In this document: piece by piece, positions 25,661 to 37,600 of the stretch | How positions within the stretch are numbered: position 1 is the first letter of the stretch | Layout of the letters: each line of letters opens with the position of its first letter | From: Onchocerca volvulus | Lineage: Eukaryota; Nematoda; Chromadorea; Rhabditida; Onchocercidae | Assembly: GCA_000499405.2 (NCBI GenBank) | Contig: HG738137.1 | Location: 18,920,605 to 18,984,604 of the forward strand | DNA: 64,000 bases | Direction of reading: 5' to 3' | The notes under the pieces: model-generated | Told to the model about the DNA's origin: nothing | Seen by the model: only the letters and a program-made list of their open reading frames with translations | Databases searched by the model: none | Program-made: the position numbers and the translations under genes

Positions 25661-28600
25661 TTACATTGTATTTTTATTGAACCGAGCTAAATCCATAGGG
25701 GCATTGTTGTATGAGATACGACCCGTGACGCCTAGTAAACTTTCCGCCACTGATGGTTCCTCCATTAATGTTACCGCTAAAAAAAGTTGAGTTTTGAGCA
25801 AAAATAGCAAAAATATAGAGAACTAAGCACTTAAAAACATAAGAAAGTATTCATTTACGACAATGATAAAAGTTCATAAAATGAAATATGAATGGTATTC
25901 TTGGGGTAAGAACTTGATATTAGGACTGAATTAAACCTAGTCGTTCTTCGACTTTCTTTCAGTCTGTTTGCTTTAGCTTTTGTAAAAGACTAACGAAGGC
26001 ATTCCTTTCTTCATGTGTTTACTTTACATCATAAATTGACTGGACGGGATCCAATTTTTGAACGACTTAATAAAAGTTGGTTAAAATATTAAAACTCACT
26101 TCTTACGAATGAAAATTCTGTATTATTTGCTATTTGCGAAGGCCGTAAAGGATTTTGAGATTTGTGATTCTCATCCATCGAACGTTCTTTTTTTCTGGAA
26201 TAAGTGAGCAATAGATGAAACATTGAAGTTGTAAGATTGGAAAAAAGAGAGAATCTTTCAATTTACCGATTTATCCTCTGTCAAATAAGGACATACCCTT
26301 CGAAGAGTTCTCGATAAACACTAAAAGTAATCTGTTTTCCTTCATCCCATTGTGCCTTTTCAACAGCAGATTCCTCATCAGGATATGTGAAGACTGTTGG
26401 TGATGACGAATGAAATTCTAGCCTTGCTTCCTGCAAATCAAATGGCTTTACTTATATTTGTTCATTTTAATTCTTTAAATATTCCTGAATTTTCGTCCAA
26501 ATTTTCTGAGCATAAATATTTCAATCTTGCTAGTCTGCTTTATCATGAGTTCTTATTAAAGTATAATGTTTAAAAGTTCAAAAATTATTATATTTGCTGT
26601 AACGTTTCAATCATTGACCCTCGGACGTGAACGTGAACGCTTCGCTGAGTTGCGTAATATTCCTTCCCCAGCATTGGATATAGTCGGTATGAGATCTTCA
26701 AATACGAATTCTAACTGAAAAATTATATTTGATATTCATTGAACTAATTCTGGATTTTTGATAGTCGAAACTATAAATATAAATCAGTTTTGAAAGAAAT
26801 AAGCAATGATGATGGAACAATGAGCATTCCGAATCAATTCATCGCAAAATCCATAAGCTAGAACCTTTTCGGCCATAGCTTCCATTAGTTCTGGCACATC
26901 TTCATCCATAACCAAACTGAGCAGCGACTGCCGCACCGGCCCCTCGTCCTGGAAAATATCAAAATTCGTAAAAGTGAACAAAGTTAAAATTTCAAAAAAT
27001 TTTGAGTAAAAGTTTGAAGACCTCGAATATCACTCACTTTCTTATTAATAAGCTACGGAAATCTAAGAAAATTTGAAGTATGAATAAATTACAGTCTCTC
27101 CGCGAAAAATTCTTGAATCAACTAGGAGAGAAATCTCTGCACAATCTCAGTTCTCATTATCTCCCAACCATCGAATGAAAAAGTGGTTGTAGATCTACGA
27201 TAAGTGTCCGAACTTTTTCTCATATATGCTAAAAAAATTGGGGTTTAAATGATCTATCTGTCTAACCTTAGCGATTCTGGTATTTGGGAATTCACCGCTA
27301 CGTAACCTTTCTTGCGATCTTTCCATCAAATCTGTTTCCTTTTCTAGATTCTTCTTTTCCAAATATGCCGCAGTTAAACTTTTCCGATGAGTTTCCCAAT
27401 TCGATTTGTTACTGTAAATTGTATTCAACAAACCAACATTATGGTCAACTGGCACGACTGTTACGTCCGATTTTAATTCGATTCCGTTTGCGACGGATTC
27501 CGACTGATTATCATCCATTTTCAGTACCGTTGCAGGACATTCTTCACTTGTAGTAAATTTAGACGACAAAGCAACTACCGTACAATTTTTCTCCATTTCT
27601 TTTTCAATTTTTGCTTCATTATTTGTTTCTTCTAAAACAAGAGAAAACTATGATGCAATATTGCGATGTTATGAAATTAGATTAATTCTTTCTATCAGAA
27701 AATTCTGTTCCATTCTTTTTTGAAAAATGAAAACTGTATTGTAAATTTTTTGCAACAAAGACTCCCACTTTAAACTATGCAGAATACAAATGAAAATAAT
27801 TTCTTCCGCAAATCATAGAAAACATCCAAAATTAAATTTAAAAGACCGGAAAAAGAACCAATTAGAAAAAGGTAGTAAAAAAGAAGTGAAAATAAATTGT
27901 TTCTTGTCGAACTTTATCATTTCATATACTAAGAGAAAACTTGGAGCGAGATGAAATATTAATAGTATTAATAAACAGAATAAAGTATTTTAATTAAGTT
28001 TCAATCATTACGAGATAATATTATAGACCCGCATATCAAAGAAAGAAGATCCGGAGAGTTTTTATTTGACAGGATGTGGAAAATTTTTATTTGACATTTT
28101 ATTCGAAATCTTGGTGTAATTTATTTCCAAATGATAAATTAAAATAATACTCAAATGCTGCCATCTGTTTATTTATTTGCCGATTATAAATTTATCTATC
28201 TATCTATTTGATTACTACAAATGCTTAAAAAACATGAATGCATGAAGATATTATTTATTTGTTTAGATTAGAAAGCATGAAGACAGCATCATTCATTTTT
28301 TTTTTCTTTTTTTATCATCGGAAAATATTTGCAAATCGAGAATAACTTTCAAATATCTTCGAAAAATTAATTCTTTTAATGTTTTTCAGAAATGAAGAAA
28401 ATGTTTTGAAATATTTGCTTAAGTCGTATTTGAGTAACACATTTAGGAAAAGCCAGAAGGAGTTGTAGATGAACTGCACAGTTCCAAAAATTCAACTAAT
28501 TCCCAAATAACTTTTAGAAACTTTTTCGGCTGTTTGAAGAATTCAAATCATCGCTTTAAACAAACAATAATAATAATAATACATGAGAAAAGGAGCAGAA

Positions 28601-31600
28601 GAATAGAGTAGAACATACTTATATTCTTGAGTGCAGTGCTAAACCAGCTGAATTCGGGCGGTTTTTGATACATCAAGAATGGTCTCTGATTTTTGTATCG
28701 ATAACCAGAACACACTGATGAAGACGACATCAAGCACTTCTTGGCTGAACTTCGACAAATGAATGTGAATGCAGGAAGCGATCAGAAGACTGAACAAGTT
28801 GAATGTTTTTACGGATTGCAGAAAACGAGTTCCGATGTCGGAATCACAAAACTCCACAGATACTCTGTCCCAAAATTTCTACATTTAAATAGAAATGTTG
28901 CAAACAACCGCACGACAGAAACATTTTCTTTTTTTTTTTAACAATGTCGCATATGATGAACACTCTATCAAACATCACAAAGAATTGGCTTTTAATTTTC
29001 ATTATAATTCAGATGCTCAAAGAACTTAAGAAAAGTAATTTAAATTTTAAAATTTGATTACAACGATATATGACTTCAAGGCTAAAAGTAAAAAATAGTT
29101 TTACACACTGAAACATCAAAAAGGATTGAAAAATAGATGTTTTTTTCAGAAACAGATTCTTTTCGTTGATGTGACTATGTTAAATTTAAAATTTAATTCT
29201 TCAGTGGAATCAGAAAGAATTCAATATTCAAAAAAAGAATTCGAAATACTTCAGAAAGTATCATCCTTAAATCTAACTGAAAAAGTTTGAGAACATTATT
29301 GCAATATGCTACTTAAGTATTTAGAAAAAAGAAAAGACAGTTCGGAAAAGTTTAAACAAAGAAATTAGTCAAAAAATTATAAGTCTAAATTATTTCAAAA
29401 TATGACAAATCGTTTCTATGAGCGAACAATGAAGAAAGCAAATTAGTTATGCAATAAAATATGTACTTCTTTATTTGCAAATTTACCAACAAATTTAAAA
29501 TTGAACTTTTTTTCCTGATTCAGAATAATTCTTAAGCGTTTTTTTGAAAAAAATTAACCTCGACCTATATTCAATGAAAATTTCATCTTCGATGAGCAGC
29601 AACTATAACAGAGGTGACGTTTTTGTAAAAGAATACAGTAATTCTAAAATCAACAATAGATTATTAATCTATTGTTGATTTTAGACTTCTAAATTGCATT
29701 ATCAACGATATAAAAACCCTATTGTTAGACAATCTCCACAATCTTTTAACAACTTATTGATGCTAATGTTTACTTGATTATTTCATTCAAAATATTGGCG
29801 CTATCAACTGAAACTGCAACATTATAATTGATATGATCTCAACATGATCGATTCGGATATTTCTCCTTCAATATTCTTTTATATTTTCGGAAAGGTATAA
29901 ATCAAAGTTGTCAAAATTTTTAAAGGAATTGAAATAAAATAACTTGTCCAAAGTCAAATTCTACTCAGCTAAGCAGGAGGGTAGAGTACATTGATTCCGA
30001 AAAATTCTTCAATAATGCTGTTCTAAGGGGTCTTTTCTAGAAGAATGAATTGATGGAAATGGAAGCAGTAATAATCATTTTTCACCTTTTCATTGCATGA
30101 ATAAACGTTTGCATTTCGAACAGCCATAATATAATTCGTAATACAAGTCATTTATAAAAGCCTATAATTACCTGTCTTAACTTAGAAGACCACATTACCA
30201 TTCCAGAGACAAAAAAATAAAATGAGATAAAATCAACTGAAGTTCATCTCAAAAATGAATCGGATTTCTCAAAATCTCTAATCACTTGAAAAAATTACCA
30301 ACGTAAAAATGAGTTCATTAATAACTTTAAATTATTTTCACTTGCTTAAATTCTTCATTCTCTCCCATTCCTCAGCCTCTTTTTATTGATCTTCCCAAAT
30401 CGTCCAAAAATGATCCCTTCCACTCTTGATGAAAAGAAACCAATTCGTAACAAAATAACATATTTATAATAAATAATAGAAGCATCTATGCAACAGTCAT
30501 ATTATAACTGTTTCGATTCCTATTCCTGAGAGAGGATGCTAAAATTTGAAGTTTGTGAAATTTAAAAGAAGAAAACAATTCTTCAATGTCAACAAATTGG
30601 AACAAATGAGACGAGCAGGACAGAAAAGAGAGAAAAAGGAAACGGACAGTTTCGGTGTGCTTTCATTTTTCATCTTTTTTTCCCAGAAAAAATTCTAAAT
30701 ATATTTATATGATAACTATCGAGTGCGCATGCACATTTTACACTTCATTTCATCACATCGTTTCAGTTCAATATATTTCGATTCAAAATATTCCAAGTCA
30801 AAGATCAATCATAATTTTTTTTTAACTTCACATAGCGCTTCTCTTCTAGCTCTTAATTTCGTTTTATTTGTTTAAGACAAGTTATATCTATAGCTATATT
30901 TAGATAGTGATAACCAAATGTAGTACTACCTGAAGTGCTTTATTTCAATAATTTATTTTATTCTACCAGTATAGTTATTCCTTCTATCATAACGGCATAA
31001 AAAGTTGCTACTCAAGTTGAATTTCAGTCAAATTTTACACTCGAAAACTTTTATGAAAAAATTTCACAAAAATTGTTAAAAGAAAATGAAATGTGAAAGT
31101 GAATGAAAGAGTAATTATAGGTTGAGAAGTATTTTTGACATAGTTTTCATGCAAAACGAGCAAATGCAATCAAATTATAGGATTGGAATATGGGCTCTTT
31201 TGATAGTTTGTGTAAATTGAATAATGAAAATGCCCGTCCATTTCATCCATTACAAGTAATGCATACAAAATCATAGATGGAGATATTTAAGATTATATTC
31301 AGATAATATTCATTATATCGAGAGATAATATTCAGATATCACATTCAATTTATCGTTTCCATCAAATTAAGAAATTCCAAATTGTTTTCCAAAAATTATT
31401 GAACTAAAAATGTGTCGTGAGCAGGTTTGCAAAAAAATAAGCATAAAACAAGGTCATCTTTTCAATAAATCATAGTAGCAATTAGGCAAATAGGTAAGTA
31501 ATCAAATATGGAAGTGAACTGGAGGATAGGTAAACAAAAGATATTATTACTGCATAATGAAGATTAAATTTTGTTTGCTAATAAATGTGAATTTTATTTG

Positions 31601-34600
31601 AATTTAAATTTTAAAGTTAAAATAAGTTTAAGCAAGTAGCTGAAGTGTCAACTACTAACCCCAACTACAAAGGTTATCTCGCTTGATATTCATTCATAAC
31701 ACAGAAATGAAATTGAATTAGGTCACGAGAAATGTGATAGGTGGATATAAATTGATTGCAGGCACGGTGCATGCATGAGTCAGGCAATACAGCGAGTGTA
31801 ATTAATATATGCAAAAATGTTATTCAGCTGGGTGAGATGGAAAAAGATGAAATGTTGATTAGTGAAGAGCAGAATGATCATGAATAATTATATTTATACC
31901 GACTACTAACTTATATTGTTTTCATACCAATTAAAACTCAAAACACAACTTGGATATTTCAGCCTTACAGCTTCAGTTTGAAGCTTAGCTCGCAAAATGC
32001 TAAATTCGATATAGGTCTCCATATTATCAGAGACTGTCAAAAGCGTTATTTTGGAAGCATGATAATGACTGGCAAGATAACGAGGTGGAACATATTTACA
32101 GATTTTTCAACAACATTAACTATAATATATTCAGTAAGACGCTTCTATCCAAATTACTACATTTGAAAGTAAATTTAAATTATATTTTTGCACAAATTAA
32201 GACATAAAAAGCCTTTAAAGTTATTAAATTTGAATTAAATTTACTTATAAAATTTCCTTTTGCTGGAATATGGAAATAAAATTTACTATATTTGTATACA
32301 TTTGTGAGGAAGGTTGGCGAGAATATGAATTGTTGGGACGAGAGCATATTGGCATAAGTATTGTGTACATACAGAAGCAATAAATACATTTGCATTTGTT
32401 GTAATCAATTGAATAGAATTCAAATAAACGTAAATTACAGAACATTTTCAGTGCAAAGTTATGAAAATGTTGCGAAGAAATTGTTCAATCCTAAAGACTT
32501 TGAAATGTCAGTTGGCCAAGGGCTGTGCTTCTTTGAAAGAAGAGGAAACTCAGAAAGTGTGCTAAAATGGAGCGAGTACATTTGAGCATAAAGTGGCCAA
32601 GTGTTGCACTTTAGAGGGAAAAGAGCATCATTTAATCAATGACTTATCGTTGTTTGCTTTGCGATTAATGGAAAAGTTATCAATTTTTCATTGTTTTAAC
32701 ATCATTTTCGCTGTGCATTCTGAAATCATTTCAAGTTTTTCGATTGATTTCTTTCAACTTATAGTTTTATTTGTCATTTCAAAACTTATATATTTACCAT
32801 CTACCAAGAATTCTCGCCTTCTTTTTTTTTTTGGATAAAGAATGAGGACGAATATATCTTTTCCAGTCAACGATAATTTATGAAGAGGATAAGATAGTAA
32901 GAAATAGGTTATCGCAATCTTAAAGATACTGAGAAATGCTTATCAAATGGATCAGCAAATGCAAATCTATGATCGTTAAATTGATGAGGAATAATATGGA
33001 CAATCTCAAGCGATAATATATCGGTAACTATCATATATATAGCATATATTTGAAAAGGCGAAATGGAAAAAAAAATAAATAAATCTATGATATGATGCGA
33101 TTAACCATGTGATATTATGCATGCTATTATAACTAAATTTAATTTTACTTTTTTTCCAAAAATACTGAAATCTCGGAATCTCTTAAAATATCACTGCTTT
33201 TACTGCAGCAAATAACTAAGCGCTGGAAGTGAAAAAAAACAAAACTACAAGATGGAAGAAACTAATCGAAACCGAAAATTTTGGAATAATTTCACAATGT
33301 GCAATGACTGTCAACTGAAGCAGAACAGAAAATGCGATATAGTTAACCAATGTGAGACAATGAAAAATTGATGACTTTCCTAGTAAGACAAAGTAAACAG
33401 CGACAGCTCATTCGACTAAATCAATCTCTTTTCTTTCTAATTTAGTCGACTGAGCCAAATCAATCTCTTTTCTTTCTAAGATGCAATAATTGCCTCAATC
33501 ATGGAAAGTATCAAGTAGTCAAGTTGAAATTTAATGCTTTAAATAATCAACTCAATGCCACTATTACTGGCAATAGATAACATTGTCTTTTCTTTAGTAT
33601 GTATTTTTGAAATGATACTTTAAAGAAGCACAAGAATGCAGCAAAATTTTATCTTATTCCTTTTGAGGAATATTAGGCACAACAATCTTTAAAGATTGAT
33701 ACATTGTCCGCAACAAAGGTTAGCCATCAAAATTATAATCGTTCTTAACAGAATCTCATTAAATCAATGATTAATTTTTATCATCTCTTTACTTGTCTCT
33801 CTTACTAATATCAAACAAACTGAGTGGCTAAGATATCGTTTGCATTGCTACATAACAATTTTTTCAGAAATTTAATTATTTAATAATATTATGAAAATGA
33901 AGGGAATGAAAGCTAAATAACCTCACTAAAATAAGCCATTTGCTCAAGTAGTAATAACTTACTGACACAGTATTTATCTTTCATTCCAAAGCAAATGAAT
34001 CAATTGAGCTTCTGAATTCTATTCGATGCTCTTACAGTTGCTTCAAATACTATCTTCAATAAATACCAGTAAGCTGTGCTTCTTTCTAAACTCCACAAAC
34101 TCCATTACCCTCTGTCATCATTGAGGGACAAATCCAAATTTCCAAGAAATTGACTGGAATACAAAAAAAGAATTCTTGACCAATCTTATGATTATTTTTA
34201 GAGTCCTAAAGTTATTTTGGATGATTCTGAAAGGTCTTGCAGCCAATTTTACTTACAACATTCTCTTCAACTTACAATTTTGAGTTAAAATTATATTATA
34301 ACCTATTTGAAAATTAAGAAATAAAGAGAAAGAATGGTAAACTGCATATGTATTGTAAGAGAAATGGAGGATGAAGAAGATGAAGTTCATAAATTGGAGT
34401 CAGTTAAAGTTGTTATAGCTGTATAAAGTTGATATGCATAAAACGAAAAGCTATTTGGATATTTAGAAATGCACTGGAACGCTAAACAGCTGCCATCGAT
34501 GTCGACTACAATAGGGACACAGCACCTATGACTGGATTCATCACTTCCGATTCAATCGAACAAAAGTGTTTGCTACTTTTATTATAAAAAATATCTGGCA

Positions 34601-37600
34601 ATCTAATCAAAATACTGATACATCTGTTCAGAAATTATTTCTCGACTTGCTCAATTAAAATTTTTTGCACTGATTATTTCCTAATGAAATATTTTAGATA
34701 TATTCCTTTTTATGCGAAGGAAATTAATAAATAAATTAATAAAATTCATTCATTTTAATCACAAAATTCTCCTCTCATCCAGCAATGCCTTCAGCTAGTA
34801 TTATACAAGCGTCATTACCTGAAACTATTACGATTCCTTTGAGTAATCCTTTCACTGTAACAAACTGACCTTCTCTTAAAAACATAGAAGAGCCTTTCCT
34901 TCCCCACGTTTTTCTACTTACTTAAAATTTATCTTCCATATTCATTATCCCGGCTTTCAAATAAGCAAAAGCTATATATAAAGTCATTAATTTGCTCATT
35001 GAAGATGGAGCCATTTTTTGTCAGAATTATGCTCAAAAATAAACAAGTGGAAAAGCGAGAACGAAAGAATGTCCAAGTGTTAGGAGATGAAATACTTGAA
35101 GAAATATGCGAATTTTAGAGAAAAATGAACCTGTTTTCAATCACAAATTGTAAAAATTTTTTCGTTCAATTAAAGAGACATCTCATAATGTTTGGGCAGG
35201 CTGATTGTGTCAAATACAAGTTTTACAATATGATTTAATAATTTCATTCATATTTCTTGGAGCCGATAAAATAAGTAGCAAATCACTGGAAACATCAATA
35301 TTTAAATTATAAGAAGTACCTACCTGGATGATATTTTTGAGAAATAGGTTGGGACTCAGATTCCATTACTTCTAATGTATTCATTCCTTTGCTCAGGCTG
35401 GTATTCTTTAAACATTCTTTCTTCTCTTTATGTAACGGATGTAAGCCGGAATCAGACGATGAGTGAGAATGAGGAATTGAAATTCGAGAGACATATTGAT
35501 ACTGGAATAATGGGCGTAAAAAAGTAAAAAAAAGAAAGGGAAATTTCATCAAAATAAACTGAATACTCATATTTCTGAAATAATTTAGGTAAAATAACTC
35601 AAACTGTTTCGGAAAAATCTGGAAAATGGCTCATTGTAAAAATGCAGTGTTAAAGGTTAACAAGCGCGAAAACAGTTTTGAATGGATCAAAAAATCGACA
35701 AACATGTTTACCGCCAAAACAAACAAAAGAATAAACGCTTTCCCGCCGAAACCATAAACATGTTAACCATCAAAAGAGGAAAGAAGTTTAATAACGAAGG
35801 ATGAACACGTTTCCGCCAAAACACTCAGATTAATAGATAAATAAAACGAGTCGACCAATCATAAGGCGATAAGCTGGAAATCGGAAGAGAAAGGGGAGCT
35901 CCGAAAGGATTTGAAAGATTCGGGTTTTGGAGCAAGATCAGTTTTTTCTACATCAGTTTCTGTAGTGATCCAGGATGATACAGCGACAGATTCTACAACG
36001 AGTCGACAAATCGGCAATCAAAAATGAATATTCATTCTTCCTAATAGCAAAGGAAGAATAATCCTATGTTCAGTTACCTTGGATATTCTTCATTAACTGT
36101 ACAGGAAAAAACATTCTTTAATTTTTCAGTAAAATCCTTTTTGTTAAAGGATTCGTTTCTGTCACATCAATTCAAAATCAACTTTTCCCATAAACTATGA
36201 GTAAATTTCAAAACTCAGACAATCAATAGACAATGGAAATTTAAACAATTAAATTTAAATTAAAAATTTAATTGCCATATAATTTTGATTCTTTCAGACA
36301 TAAAATTGAACAGTATGCAGTAAATATCGATCAAATTTCTACAAAAAGGATTCGTTTCTGTCACATCAATTCAAGATCAACTTTTCCCATAAACTATGAG
36401 TAAATTTCAAAACTCAGACAATCAATAGACAATGGAAATTTAAACTAATTGCCATATAATTTTGATTCTTTCAGACATAAAATTGAACAGTATGCAGTAA
36501 ATATCGATCAAATTTCTTTTATATGTAGTTTTTCATTACCTGCAGCTGCATCATCAGATCTTGGTCCAATCCGTCATGTCGATTGTCCGTTTTAGCAATC
36601 ATGTCTTCATGTATACATTTTTTAGCTCGTTGTTCTCGAATTGTGTTGAATTTTTTTAGCAAACGATGTACTTCTTGCAAGCCATTATCTTCGTTTTGTT
36701 TCCTGTCAGGCATTTTAACTGCAAATTAGTTCAATTAAATTATATTCTTTTCTTCTTATTTAGAAGCTCATAAAACATTACGAATCGTTTATTAGTTTTG
36801 ACAGGACAACATTTTCCACACTGGCATATTTCCATTATTTGAAACGGTTAATGTTTTCATTTCATCATAAAAGTGTACGCCAGAAATTTCGTTAATTTAT
36901 GATTCGTTTCATCACTATGCTTCGGGAAAAAATCTGATGTGATTTCTCTGCACTGGTTGTTCCTATGAACAGAAATATTGCTCTGTTCGTTTGCTTCAGG
37001 AATTCTATATCTCAATTAGTCGTAAAAAATGTAGGTTCTTGTTTTTTCACATTGTAAGATGAAAAACTTTTAGCGAAATAAGTTAGAAATGAAACGTATG
37101 AAGATTTTCAAATCCTGTGCAAAACAAGGTTCTATAAGAAATTGTGGATATAATAATCATAATTTGATATTATTGGCTTTTCAGATCATCTAGATCGATA
37201 GCCAAAAAATCAACAAAATGAAAAGCTTTTCAATACACAGATAGATATCGAAGCTGAATAACAATTAAACGTAAAATTGATTTGTTAGCATCTAAAATGA
37301 TAAAAAAAAGATCGATATATTATTGCCATTTAGCCTGTTATTTCTAAAGTAAGCATTAAAGAAAACTGAAAAATTAATTATTTATAGCATTCAGAAAATT
37401 CCTACTGACAGGAAAGGAAATGAATAGCCTTTACATTATGAAAAGTGGCATTTTTATTGGATTCTTTGAAATTTATTGTACTGAATGTAATGAAAGTTAT
37501 GTCTACGATTGTGTCGTAATTGATGAATATTTGAGAGAAGTAGAGATTTGAAGATTTATGAACTTTAAAATTACCTGAAGAATCATCTGAAGTATTAGAA

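Larger units (their letters stand above)
28745..34744. other. Long intron, no exon seen
   Basis: AT-rich intronic DNA of the large minus-strand gene. Apart from a 43 bp palindrome (29643-29685) and a 23 bp duplicated pyrimidine-rich block (33418-33479) I find nothing supported. Open frames near 31978 and 32593 lack splice context and look random. Confidence 0.45.
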
